A DNA stretch of 64,000 nucleotides from Lycium barbarum (Eukaryota; Streptophyta; Magnoliopsida; Solanales; Solanaceae). Of this stretch, positions 23,571 to 35,740 are shown piece by piece (position 1 is the first letter of the stretch; each line of letters begins with the position of its first letter). The translations under genes were made by a program, and so were the position numbers. The stretch is taken from NCBI RefSeq assembly GCF_019175385.1, contig NC_083343.1, positions 51,234,457 through 51,298,456 of the forward strand. Reading direction: 5' to 3'. Below the pieces are notes generated by a model, which was not told where the DNA came from, made no database searches, and saw only the letters and a list, made by a program, of their open reading frames with translations.

Positions 23571-26459
23571 TGTAGGGGCGTTAGGAATTCTAAGTTTAGC
23601 TGGCTTGCACATACCTCATAAAAGGAGGGAGGTGCCCCGGGGAAGTATGGTTGTGAATCGTACCGGGAAAGTCGGAAAAACCCGCCAACCACTTAATGGT
23701 GCTCTAAAGGATATATTTTAGAGTCGCCACCTAATTTTTAGGAAATTAAGAAAACCAGTTCGGAAAGGGTTCATTTAAAATAGTTATTTTTACGACTATC
23801 CTAAAAGAAACCTAATCTAAAAGAGTCTGGGTACGGGTTCTGGTGATCCCCCGGGGAAGGTGTTAGACACCCTGGTATTAAGGATCCGCTCAATCACGAT
23901 TTACCTACTGGTTGTAATAGTACCTTATGATTATAAATCATTTTTGACAAAAATTGCTTAAATCTAGATTTCTGAAATAAAAAGGGTGTCATTTACATGC
24001 AAGAAATATATATTTTTTTAAAATCGTCGAAGTATAATTTTTCTCAAAATTGAGTGTGGGTGTCGGACTTGAACACCTAGGCTAATACCTAAAGTCTCTT
24101 AGCCTAGGTAGGACTCCACGTAAGTCCACCCAAAAAGGTTTGTTGAAAAAAAAGGCATTTTAAGTTTATGAAAGTAGTTTTATGAAAATAGTTTTAGGCA
24201 TACAGTCTTATATATATACCATAATTGATTATACTAAGTTATTTTTTAGTCTACTAATTATATTCTATACTTAGCCAAATTTTAATCCATTTTCGTGAAA
24301 GTTTTATACGCATTTTCACAAGTTTCAAACATCCAGAATCGGTCCGTAAGTTTTAAACAGTCCAGAACGGTCCCAGGCAATCTCAATCCCAAAGTTTCAA
24401 TAATGTCAATTTAGTCCGGCAGTTTCCCAAATACAGCGTTTTAAGTCCAAAACAAGTTTCAGTCCGTTTTTATCCAATTTTTTACACAATTTTGAATTAG
24501 TTAAAAAAATCAACTTGGCAACTCTAAATTATGTGACAATCATATAAGGGTCCCAATATCTTAAATTTAAAGGCACAAATATGAATTTAAATTGCATAAA
24601 GTAAATAGTAAGAGTTTTGGGCCGACCAAGCCCAAATGAAGGTATTATGCAAGCTTGTCCCTAAGTCCATACGTATGCTCCATTTTGCTCTGGATTCGTT
24701 TGACTCGATCTAGATACGTTAGTGGGCCTTGTAGGGGCCAACCGACGAGTTTTGGATGAACATAGAGATAAAGGACATACATGACATTATTATACGTTCA
24801 CAAATTAAACTAAGTCCAAAGTTAAAAACTATAATAATTAGTACAATGCAAAAATGAATTACATCAAATTTGGGCCAAACCCACTTAATACTTTATGACG
24901 GCAGATTAACAAAAGTAGCCCAAATATGAAATAAGCCAAAAAATAATAGTAATAATAAACCACACACAAGTAATATGCCCAAATAACAAACCCATGCTGA
25001 AAATTTCCTAAGTATTAAAAGATAATATACATGATATACCACAGATATACTACTCCGTTTTTCTCAAATTTTTCTAAGTGTCAAAACCGTTATATACACG
25101 ATATACCCCTGACAAACCTACTAGGACAAAGAGCAAAACCTCAATACGGGTATACCCTTTATTCACCTAATAGAAAGGTATGTTTGACTTTCGTATACAC
25201 TCCAATATACCCAACATACGTATTTTTCTCAATGATTCATTTCAAGAAGAATCAATAATGCAACAGAAATCCCCTAACATCTCATTTTTTGCTAGTCTCA
25301 AGTTTCTAATTGGTGCCAACAGACTTAAAGACCTCAGTATACCAACAAAACAACTGAATGATCCAACAACACTTAGAAGGAGTCAAAGGCCTCACTACTA
25401 GTGACAAAAACAAACTAGGTCCAATGGGATCCAAATAATGCAAGGATAGATAATGCAAGGCACAAAAGTGTCCAAATAATTCCTAAACAGCAACATCACA
25501 ATCAAGGGGAATATGGCAAACTTGAAAATGTCCAAGCAAACAACAACAATGATGGAACGGTAAAAAATAAAGAGGGTACATGACTAAACATTGAGGGAGA
25601 GAAGAAACAAGGCTAAAGCCGTAATCAACGAACTCATGGTCTTAATTTCCAGATTTTAGAAAAAGAAGGAATAGTCAAGAATTGACTAAAAAGAATGGGC
25701 AGTGAATAGGTGAACCAACAACATAAAGGGGAGGGATAACAACACAAATACCAAACACACCAATATGTTTCTGTTTTTGTTTAGTTTTTGAAAAGTCGAC
25801 AACCAAAGAAGGGGTGAAACTGAGGGATTAAATCATTTAGAAAGTCATATATGTCCAGTGATGGACCAATTTAAATGCTAAAAAGAACATTTATAGTTCG
25901 TTTATTGCCAACAAGGATGTCACAGGAGCAAAATTACAAATCCATGGCCATTTTAGTTTAGTTTTAATCCCAGTAAGTTTAATGATAGCAGGATAAGCAA
26001 ATCACAAGTTCATAAAAGGATTAATAGGGCTTCAGAGTAGTTCACACTTAGTCCATATTGCAGGATTTGTACAAAAAACACACATGTATCATGTAGGGGC
26101 TTCAAATAGCATAGATAGGGGGTAAATGACAGAACCAGACTCTGGTTTCACAGATGGATTTCAAAAGGAAGAATGTAGGCATCATAATTACCTTTTCAAG
26201 TTTATCCTATGCCCCTTTCTAGGTATTCTACTTTCTATGTGAATCAAAATGCACAAATGAGTCTTTAACAGTAAAGTAGGTATCAAAGCACAAATGACAC
26301 ACAAAATAATGTTCAAATCAATAGGTAAATGATAAAGGAAGTGACAGATCTCAGAATATGGAACATAACCAGTTTTTTCCAGGGGCAGTTTGACCTTATT
26401 TTTTTTTTTTACCTTCTGCACTCGTCTTTTTTTATTTACCTTTTGCACTAGTTTTTACC
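23571..26459 (-). repeat. Ogre 5' LTR
   Basis: Minus-strand LTR ending in CGCCCCTACA at 23571. Holds the phrases AGTCGCCACCTAATTTTTAGG and GGGTACGGGTTC/GGTGTTAGACACCC (plus-strand view, 23720-23880) common to Ogre LTRs. A GGTATATATATAAG near 24209-24222 on the minus strand could be the TATA box. No coding. The far (5') end near 26459 is uncertain because a chimeric scrap abuts it. Confidence 0.6.
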
Positions 26460-26810
26460 TTCTACTCATCTGCATACACTTGCGTGGCATGAAACGCAGC
26501 GCCCCCAGGCAAAGGGACGTCAGTAGGAACAATGTACCGAGTATGTAAGGCAGAACTGAAATAATATATCTCGATTCAGATGATAAAAGAGTAACGGACT
26601 CAATCTGTACCTTTAACCAGCTCTGATAAGCATGTATGCGCATATGAAATTTTGATGCAGCATGAGTGTATATATATATAAATGTGCAAATGAATGAAAA
26701 TCTTTGAAAACTATCAAAAGACTCCCTTCGGAGCAACTTTTAGTTAAAAATGGGAACTTCTCCCATTTTCTTAAAAATGGGAACTTCTTCCCCTTTTCAT
26801 TTGTCTCCTT
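26460..26810 (-). repeat. Reversed LTR fragment of the element I family
   Basis: Reverse complement matches element I LTR from the GGAGACAAATGAAAAGGGG block through the CATACTCGGTACATTGTTC block to GATGAGTAGAAG. Both ends are truncated; the right end joins a plus-strand integrase fragment at AGACT, a 5-base microhomology. Confidence 0.7.
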
Positions 26811-27645
26811 AGACTGACGGGCAGTCCGAGCAGACTATTCAGGTTCTTAAGGATATGTTTCGGGCTTGTGTGATAGACTTCGGTGGTCATTGGGATCAAT
26901 TCCTACCATTGTCAGAGTTCACGTATAACAATAGTTACCACTCGAGCATTGACATGGCCCTATTTGAGGCAATGTATGGCAGGAGGTGTAGGTCTCCTAT
27001 TGGGTGGTTCGATGCGTTTGAGGTACGACCTTGGAGTACGGACCTTCTGAGGGAGTCATTGGAGATGGTGAAGGTAATTCAAGCTAAACTTTTGGTAGCA
27101 CAGAGTAGACAAAAAGAGTGTGCGAATCGAAAGATTCGAGATCTTTTGTTTGGGGAGGGAGAGCAATTTTTGTTGAAGGTCTTACCCATGAAGGGGGTGA
27201 TGAGGTTCAGAAAGAAGGGAAAGCTTAGCCCGAGATTCATTGGGCCATTTGAGATTCTCAAGCGTGTGGGGGAGGTAGCTTATAACCTGGCTTTACCTCC
27301 AGACTTACAAGGCGTTTATCCGATATTTCACATTTCGATGTTGAAGAGGTATCATGGTAATGGTTCGTACATAATCCGTTGGAATTCAGTTTTGCTAGAT
27401 GAGAACTTGATGTATAAGAAAGAGCCGATTGCTATTTTAGATAGAGACATTCGTAAGTTAAGATCGAAGGAAATAGCCTCTGTAAAAGTTTAGTGGAAGA
27501 ATCGCCCGGTTGAGGAAGCTACTTGGGAAACAGAATCGGATATGCGTAGCAAGTATCCTCATCTTTTCGCTGAGACAGGTACCTTTTTCTTAGATTCCTC
27601 ATCCTTGTCCGTTCAGGGATGAATGGTGTTTTAATTGATATCTAA
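26811..27645 (+). pseudogene. Tekay/Del integrase C-terminus and chromodomain fragment
   Basis: Starts inside the integrase core at TDGQSEQTIQ, includes DFGGHWDQFLPLSEFTYNN, the catalytic-Glu region YEAMYG-type as FEAMYGRRCRSPIGW, the GKLSPRFIGPF motif and a chromodomain (PIAILDRDIRKLRSKEIASV, then a TAG at 27491-27493, then WKNRPVEEATWE and SKYPHLF). A degraded GTTCAGGGATGAATGG (27610-27625) corresponds to the hairpin region before the LTR. Everything upstream (gag, PR, RT, RNase H) is missing. It is a distinct, more diverged subfamily than copies 1 to 3. Its own 3' LTR (E) follows. Confidence 0.8.
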
Positions 27646-27715
27646 TGTAACGACACTCCCAGTCGTTATGGAAAATCTAGTATCACCCTACCAAATAGAA
27701 CTTTTTCAAAGGTAG
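27646..27715 (+). repeat. LTR E, first 70 bases
   Basis: TGTAACGACACTCCC start, the LTR type (TGTAACGACC) that follows the adjacent chromodomain fragment. Interrupted at 27715 by LTR F and, I infer, continued at 31671. Confidence 0.55.
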
Positions 27716-30700
27716 TGTTATATCCCGCATTTTGTACATTCGGATAATTCAAGATAATCGCGAGAAGTTAAGGGCAAGGTTATGTTTTTATTTTTGTTTA
27801 GCACACAAGTTGCTTATGAAAATTTTGATGTGGAAATATTAAGAAAGGCTAGGGGTAGAAAGGGAAATTTGCAAGATGACTCATAGAAATATGGAGGAAG
27901 GCTAAGGGAAAATTTGGAATTAGGAAAATAATTTTTCATGAATTGCAAGCAAAAGAAAAAAAAGGTTGGCTTGAAACAAAAAGGGCCAAAGTGGCCGTCC
28001 AAATAGGTATGAGCCAAGGCCCATGTGGGAGCAAAATAAATAAGTCCAAAAGGGGACTTGTTAGTCATATTCATCTCTTATACTCAAGAAAGATCAAGAA
28101 ACTTGGAGAAGAGGAGAGACAAGGGGCCATTCGGCCATACTTGGTGGAACAAGAACCTTGGAGAAAAAAATTGTTCAAAAATTATTTTCTACCGATTGGA
28201 ACGTCCCTAGCAAAGTGAAGTAATTATTGGAGCAAGAAAAACATCTATTCTTGCAAGGAGCAACTTCAGCCAAGAAGGAAGATAAGTGGAAAAGGTAAGA
28301 ATTAATCTTCTTTTTATATGTTATGGATGGTTGTGTATGTTGTAGTATGTGCAAATGAATGAAATTCATGAAATTTGGTGTGTTGGTGTTCGGCCGTGTA
28401 TATGCTATGTGTGGCCGTGTATGTGTTGTATTGTGTAGGGATGATGAACAAATTTTATCTAGTGTTTTGGTTGTTGTTGTAATGGATTCTATGTTGATAA
28501 TGAAAGTTTAATGATCCTAGAGGAGTTGTAATGGTTGGAGAGTTGTTTTGGAGGTTAATGTGATTTGAATATAGTCTTCTTGTATTCATGGAAGATCATG
28601 TTGTTAATATGTAAATTGTTGGTGTAGTCCATTAAATTGAAAGAAGGAAATGTGTTGTTATTGCATTTGGAAAGTTTCGGGTGGAATGGAGTATTAGTTA
28701 GATTGTTTGGATATTATGCGGATTGCTTGAAGTGTTCTTGAATATTGTATGAATGGTTTGGATTAATACTTGAATATGTGGGCAATTATGAATTAAATAT
28801 AAGTGAAACGCCGTTGAAGTTTGTAGAAAGAAGTTGCTAATGCCAGTATGCGTTTTGAACCGATTGTGGATATTGCTAGAATAATTGTTGGTATTGTTGT
28901 TGATATTTTGGCCGAGTTAAATACTCAGATTTGTTGTTGTATGTTTGGCCGAGTTGAATTCTCGGGGATGTTGCATTTACAGGGGAAATGCTGCCAAAAT
29001 TTCTGTAGATAAAGTGTTGGTTTAGAATTGGACTCTTAAGTGTTATGGCTAATATTTGGCATATATGAATATTGTTGTAGATCATGCGAAGCGAAAGACT
29101 TAAGTTCGGATTAGCATAGAAAGCGGGCAAGGTATGTAAGGCTTACCCTTTCTTTCTTTTGGCATGATCTTTATAGAACGAACAAATGACGCATATGTAT
29201 GATTGCAAAGAAATTCCTATTCTTAGAGCCACTAGGATGGCCAATATCCTTGATTTCCATAAGCTGGTTCATATGATTTTGATGTGTATCTATGTTGTCC
29301 GAAGATCTACTTGATATGTTTCTGAATTGGCATTCGAGAGATAGGTGATATGGCTTATGTCTTGATTTTCGAATGATAGCATGTCTGATTACTCCGTTAA
29401 GTCTTTGATACACTTTGATATGTACATATGATTCTAAAAGCTATACTTGATTTGGTCCATACGATATCCGAAAGATACTTGATATGATTGTTGCTTCAAT
29501 TTTCCAAAAATGGCTTCTGAAACGTTCGTAGAGGGTTCTGTACTTCAAACGCTCATAACTTTCTCATACTAAGTCGGATTGACCCGAAACTTCTTTCTGA
29601 GCCCTCCGATGTCGATAAGTATACTTATTTATCGGGTCTTGATTTATACGCATATAGTTTCTCACTACTCTGCTCGTGCAAGCCTCAATATGTCTATTAA
29701 CCGAGTCCCGGGCCGGGTATGTTATCGTGCGCACTCTACTGCATTGTTCACCGAGTCCCTCGATAGAGGGCCGGGTATGGTATATGCAAATGATGAGGTG
29801 ATGATATGTTATGATGGCCAGGAGGGCATATGATGATTTGATTCACCGAGTCCCTCACTAGAGGGCCGGGTACGGTATGTATATACGTATATGCATGATG
29901 ATATGATGGCATACTGATATGATGATATGATTTCACTTACCGAGTCCCTCATTAGAGGGCCGGTACAGTATATATATGGTATATAATGTTGACATGCATG
30001 ACTTTGTTCACCGAGTCCCTCATTAGAGGGCCGAGTACGGTATATGTATACATGTATTCATGATGACATAATGACATGATTTCATTCACCGAGTCCCATA
30101 ATGGGCCGGGTACGGTATGCAATATGAAAATGTTTGATTCTGTTCCGTTCTACACAGGTACAGTGGTTTCCTTATTATGATACTTGATTCCCGGAATCTC
30201 TATTTCAGTTATGATCTTTCCAGTTGTATTTCATGCCTTACATACTCAGTACATATTCCGTACTGACCCCCTCTTCTTCGGGGGCTGCGTTTCATGCCCG
30301 CAGGTACAGACGTTCGTGTGAGTGACCCGACAGCTTAGGCTATCTGTTCTGCTGCCTTGGAGTGCTCTCTTGTTCTGGAGCTTATATTTTGGTATAGACT
30401 CTTCTGTTATATATATATATATGTATGTGAATATTCAGGGGTACAGCGGGGCCCTATCCCGTCATATGATTCTGTTATGTTTGTTAGAAGACAGTAGACA
30501 TATATGTGGGTCATGGGTCGTGCGCACTCTACTACATTGTTAGAAGCCTGTAGACATATATGTTATCGTGCGCACTCTACTGCATTGTTCACCGAGTCTC
30601 TCGATAGATGGCCGGGTACGGTATATGGATATGATGATGTGATGAGATGATGATATGTTATGATGGCCAGGAGGGCATATGATGATTTGATTCACCGAGT

Positions 30701-31670
30701 CCCTCACTAGAGGGCCTGGTACGGTATGTATATATGTATATGCATGATGATATGATGGCATACTGATATGATGATATGATTTCACTTACCGAGTCCCTCA
30801 TTAGAGGGCCGGGTACAGTATATATATGGTATATAATGTTGACATGCATGACTTTGTTCACCGAGTCCCTCATTAGAGGGCCGGGTACGGTATATGTATA
30901 CATGTATTCATGATGACATAATGACATGATTTCATTCACCGTGTCCCATAATGGGTCGGGTACGGTATGCGATATGAAAATGTTTGATTCTGTCCCGTAC
31001 TACATAGGTACAGTGGTTTCCTTATTATGATACTTGATTCCCGGAATCTCTATTTCAGTTATGATCTTTCCAATTGTATTTCATGCCTTACATACTCAGT
31101 ACATATTCCGTACTGACCTCTTCTTCTTCGGGGGCTGCATTTCATGCCCGCAGGTACAGACGTTCGTGTGAGTGACCTGACAACTTAGGCTGTCTGTTTT
31201 GCTGCCTTGGAGTGCTCCCTTGTTCTGGAGCTCATATTTTAGTACAGACTCTTCCGTTATATATATATGTATGTGAATATTCAGGGGTACGGCGGGGCCC
31301 TGTCCCGTCATATGATTCTGTTATGTTTGTTAGAGGCCTGTAGACATATATGTGGGTCATGGGTCGTTATTGTTCGGTTATGTCTATTATTTGCGTCTAA
31401 GCGGTCCTATTTGCTATGACAGCCTTAACGTCTTGTACGTATATATACTTATGTATATGCTTTGGACGATATGTTCTACGACAGCCCTGGTGGCTCCTGT
31501 ATGATGTGTTTGATATATGCGACAGCTTAAGACAACATCTGCCTTTAATATCTGTAATAATTAATATATGTTGGATATGGATAAGTCATTGATATGCTGA
31601 TTTGGTAAGTAAGCGTGTATGGGTGTCCATCTCGGGCACTAGTCATGGCCCACGGGGTTGGGTCGTGACA
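27716..31670 (+). repeat. LTR F with internal tandem duplication
   Basis: Runs from TGTTATATCCCGCATTTTG to GGTCGTGACA, 3955 bases, same family as LTR D (59512-62029). Two copies of an approximately 840-base segment (about 29721-30562 and 30563-31400) explain the excess length. It contains eleven hairpin units of the type CACCGAGTCCCTCATTAGAG and a GTAAGAATT splice-donor-like site at 28295. No primer site follows it, so it behaves as a solo LTR, but the flanks (GGTAG and AAAGA) do not form a target duplication. Confidence 0.6.
29698..30960 (+). repeat. Array of CCGAGTCCC...GGGCCGGG hairpins
   Basis: Eleven units near 29698, 29748, 29842, 29938, 30008, 30087, 30589, 30692, 30787, 30858 and 30937. 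Each can fold as CCCTC-ATTA-GAGGG with outer ACCG/CGGT pairing; spacing is 50 to 100 bases with TATATGCATGATGATATG-like spacers. Confidence 0.7.
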
Positions 31671-33982
31671 AAAGAAGTCTAAGAACTTAAAACTTAACTT
31701 GTTTGTGATTATTGTTTGGTTGTGCTAAGTCCATTGGGGAGTGACGTTGGATATTAGACCTTCATTAGGGATTTTGAGGCAACGGGTTAGTCTGTATGAT
31801 GTTCTAGCATTAATATGCATGTTTGCTTTTTATTTGTGAGGCCTCGGATGAAGTGTTGCATGGTATATTGGAAAATTATGAAAATTAGCGAGCCTACTGG
31901 CTCATGGGTACCGCTGCAACGAAAGAAGTATTACTGCAGTGGGGCCGCTACAGTGGTGACCCTCTCACCGCCGCGGTCAGCTAGGAAATGGGGTGTCCGC
32001 TATGGCGGGCACTGGACCGCTGTAGCGGGACTGCTGCAGCGGGACTAGGCTAACCACGGCAGTGGGATGATTTTGGTGTGGTCCGTAACGGCGGCATTAG
32101 CCCGCTGCAGCGACGGTTGGACTGCCACAGCGGTTGACGGGGACATAATCTCAATTTTTAAACCCAGAGTTCCGAAGTCTCTATTCATAAAACTCCAAAA
32201 TAGTTCCAACAAGAACCTAGGGAAAAATTCTTAGCTAGGGCAAGAATATATTTGAGAGGTAAATCTTAACCATTCCTTCTACCATTACGCTTTCATCTCT
32301 ATAATTGTCATCCTTTTTATGGGTCTACAATTGTGAATTGGGAATAGTAACCCTAGAACTTAATAGACTTTCGATGGCTGGTGTGTTATGAATATTGTTG
32401 TGTGTTTATCATCTAAAGGCTTGGGTTATCACTTCCTAATTACGAATTGAACCATTAGAGACATGCACTAAGTGAATTGAGACTTCAGGTTTCATAAAGA
32501 TGGAAGCTTGACCATAGAAACTACTTAGAAGAGATATTTTTGATTAAATAACCTTGTAAATTGATATTTCGTGGTCGTTAAGGCCAGTGTTAGATTATTT
32601 ACACCTAGTAATCATTCATCCATTAGAAAGGGGTGAGGTGGAAGGGTGTTCATCGTATTGATATTGTTGACTAGAGTGATTGTAACTTATTTAGCATCTT
32701 AATTGCTATACTTTGAGCGTTCCGAGGCATTACAGAAGGGAAAGGCTATAGTGGAGTAATCTTCATTGTTCCAGCTCTACAGTTGAGGTAGGTTACGGTC
32801 TACTTGAGTTAGACTTTGATTAGTTGATTGTATGTCTTGTGAAATGGATAGGAGAAATCATGTCTATTCTTCAAGCATAATGTGTGTGGTTGAAATTCCT
32901 ATATGCTATTAATTTAGTGATTATGTGGGGTAAGTGCCACCATTCGATATGTTATGACTTATAGGTTGGTGATATTTGTGGTGAGAATTCAATTGATCTT
33001 CTTAGTGAAATTGAGGTACAAATTGACAAATCGTTTATTGAAGGCAATGAGATATTAAATATGTATAGATATGAAAAGGCACGTTTGACTGGGGGTAAGG
33101 ATATGACCTATATGTATGATCAGGCACATTGACCAGGCGTGAGGATGTGGCCTAGTTGTGAGCTCGGGTCCTAGGAGTGAATTCGGAACGAGTGGTACAT
33201 GAACACCATGGGTCCCTTGCAGGTCATGACTATTGGGAAATGACACCAATTAGCATGTATGTACACGAGTGGTCAGTGACTAAGTATTGAGAATGTTGTT
33301 GGCAGACTTATTTTCGTTGTTTGCTTCCATTGACTTGATTTTTATATCATTAGGTGACTTGATTGATAATATCATTGGGTGACTTGATTGTTAATATCAT
33401 TGGTTGACTTGTTGTTGGGATATTTGATTATGTGTGGTTGACTGGTCTGTCTATTTTATTGATTTTACAATTCATGCATGATACTAATCTTTGTCGGGCT
33501 ATGATATCTACCGGTACATAGTGTTTGTACTGATACTACCTTGCTTCATTATTTTGAGTGCAGATTGTGATCCAGAGACAGCTACTCGATCTCATATTTA
33601 GTGTTGAGGCCATTCACTGACAGATTGAGGATAAGGTTTTATCCATGCCAGGCCTCCCGAAGATCTTCTTTTTCTAATGTCTATTTCCATTCCAGACATT
33701 GATAGTTATTTATTTCAGAAAGTATATATTCCTTAGACTTTTTTTTGATTAGAGTCCTTGTACGGTGACTTTCGAATTTTGGTGTGGTAATAGTTAGGAC
33801 TTCCGTATTTACGTTATTATTTTGTGGCATGACTAAATGTTGATTTATCTTGTGTTTAAATGGTTATGAACTGATTGAATTGGCTAAACAAAAATGGAGT
33901 TGAATGAGTAAATGGTTACACTTATTAGTTCGCACACTAAGAGTTAGGGTCGGTGCCAGTCAAGGCGGGTTGGGTTGTGACA
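31671..33982 (+). repeat. LTR E, continuation
   Basis: Ends GGGTTGGGTTGTGACA. Contains a GC-rich array of CCGCTGCAGCGG-like palindromes (31912-32130) just before a TATA-like TTTTTAAACCC at about 32155, and TACCGGTACATAG...GTACTGATAC near 33508-33535. Continuity with 27646-27715 is inferred from family order, not from a target duplication. Confidence 0.5.
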
Positions 33983-35740
33983 GAAGCGGTGTCGTTTTAG
34001 CGACGGCTAGACCGCCAGAGCATTTGATGAGCAATTATATCCCTATTTAAAGCCCATTTATTCACTTGACCTAATATTCTTTTTCCCCAAATCTGGAGCC
34101 GTCACTAAGAGAAAATTCCATCCCTAGAGACTTAAATGTTTGGAAGGTAAACCCTTTATACCTCATTTCATCTTCCTTTAATTCCCTTTTCCTTCTTGCA
34201 CCATTTATGATTGTGGTAAGCATTAAATGAGGATTCTTTCTTTTAATCTTATGATACTAAGGGTTAAATGTGGTAATGATTGACCTAGAATAATTAGTAA
34301 CTCTAGGATGGTCTTCTTAAATGCAAGAAATAGTTTAATAACTGGTTCAAAGCCTAAATGCTTTCTACTTCTCATTAGGTTAACTTGTTAGTTGCTAATA
34401 ATGATTTATGTGAATTAGTGAGGTAAGTTTGACTTAGGTAAACCTTGTTCTCCATAAAAGAGGTGAAATAGCAATAATCAAGAATCTAGAATGATTATTT
34501 TAGAAATGATGATTCTACCCCTATGACCCTAAATCCCTCAATTGTTACTTACTCGAATGCATCCATCATTCTTAGACCATCCGGATCAACAAGTTCACTA
34601 CAAAGATGGAAGATGGAACCCAAGTGGATTATCGCGCACTTGTTTGGCCCCGTGGTAGGTTACGGCTTCCTTCTCTTGGTAGACTCCGGAATGAGTGTTA
34701 GATGAAACAGAGAATGCATGTATAGGATCTCGGAGATTGGGACGGATACTTAGATTGATAATGTATAAGAGGTAGCGGTTATTATGTAACACTAGTATAC
34801 ATGTGGGTTTATGATTACCTTATGGTGAGACATCGATTAGCGAAGCATATATTTAGATGATGTTGTCGGAGAATACATGTAAACCTTCGGGTATGAAGTT
34901 GAGCTGGATTTGTCATAGGTTTGGCCTTGTTATATGATTTGGGGTTAGCCATCCCGTTGTGTTGTGACTTATCTCGTTCTATTTGTTGTTGGCTCGTTGC
35001 CACGTGGAGATAGTAGATATAAGTGACTAGTGATATATCTTGATGATGATATTGTAGCACGTTACTTGTTACTGTTTTGAGACAAGGATTGTGATTTTAT
35101 TGTGGCTTATTGTGTAGCCTTTTTATTGATATTGTTGGTGTGCCCATGTGTGGTACTATTGAGATTGATTTGATTATTGACATTGAACTCATACATTGCA
35201 CGCATTCTCATCCTTCATGATATATTGTTGATACATTGATGATACACAAGGAAATACTGTTATGAGTTGGGCTCAGTTGGATGAGAGTGATGTGAGGACC
35301 GATGTCCAATGTTTATTCCGAAATCGAGGTATGAGCGCTAGTAGCGATTGCTGAGGTCTTTTCCGGAATCGTGAGGAATGGTACATGAACTTTGCGGGTC
35401 CCCCGTAGGTTGTGCTGCCGAGATGGGATGTTCCATCATCGGAGTACATGTGTATCGGTGCATATGCATTGCATCCATATTTCATACATTATTTCATTGC
35501 ATTGTACCTTTGGCTTCTTGTGATATAATTGTGATATACGGGCTCAGATTGGATGCACTGATACTTGGCACAATTAGGTTTAGATGCTATAACTTAAGTG
35601 ATGACTTGTTGTGATATAATTGTGATGTACTGGACTAGATTAGCCATATTTGGGATTAGTTGATATAATTATAGGCTGTGATCTTGGATTTGGAAAGCAT
35701 GGTGTTAGGTGACCTTAATATGAATGGTATGATTTTCTTG
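33983..35740 (+). repeat. LTR G, first visible part
   Basis: Starts abruptly in the GC palindrome array (GCGACGGCTAGACCGCC) and continues through CCCTATTTAAAGCCC to the solo LTR H insertion. Same superfamily as LTR E and H; its 5' start is missing. No genes seen. Confidence 0.5.
35736..35740 (+). repeat. Target-site duplication of solo LTR H, left
   Basis: TCTTG, identical to 38596-38600. Confidence 0.85.

Larger units (their letters stand above)
15657..26459 (-). mobile_element. Ogre/TAT-type Ty3/gypsy element, 5' part
   Basis: Read right to left: 5' LTR (23571 to about 26459), Arg-tRNA primer site, leader, DUF7745-like ORF1, a zinc-motif region, gag, aspartic protease, G-patch, then sequence without coding that fits the intron found between protease and RT in Ogre elements. 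RT, RNase H and integrase are absent; element I starts at 15656, so the missing 3' half may continue left of the window. All frames carry stops or shifts, so the copy is dead. The right limit of the LTR is uncertain. Confidence 0.75.

Noticed and set aside
29698..30960. Regularly spaced hairpins resembling a CRISPR array
   Set aside because: Repeats are diverged, spacers are themselves repetitive, and the whole lies in a plant LTR.
27716..31670. Clean solo LTR with target duplication
   Set aside because: Flanks GGTAG and AAAGA do not match, so F is called only as an LTR with uncertain history.
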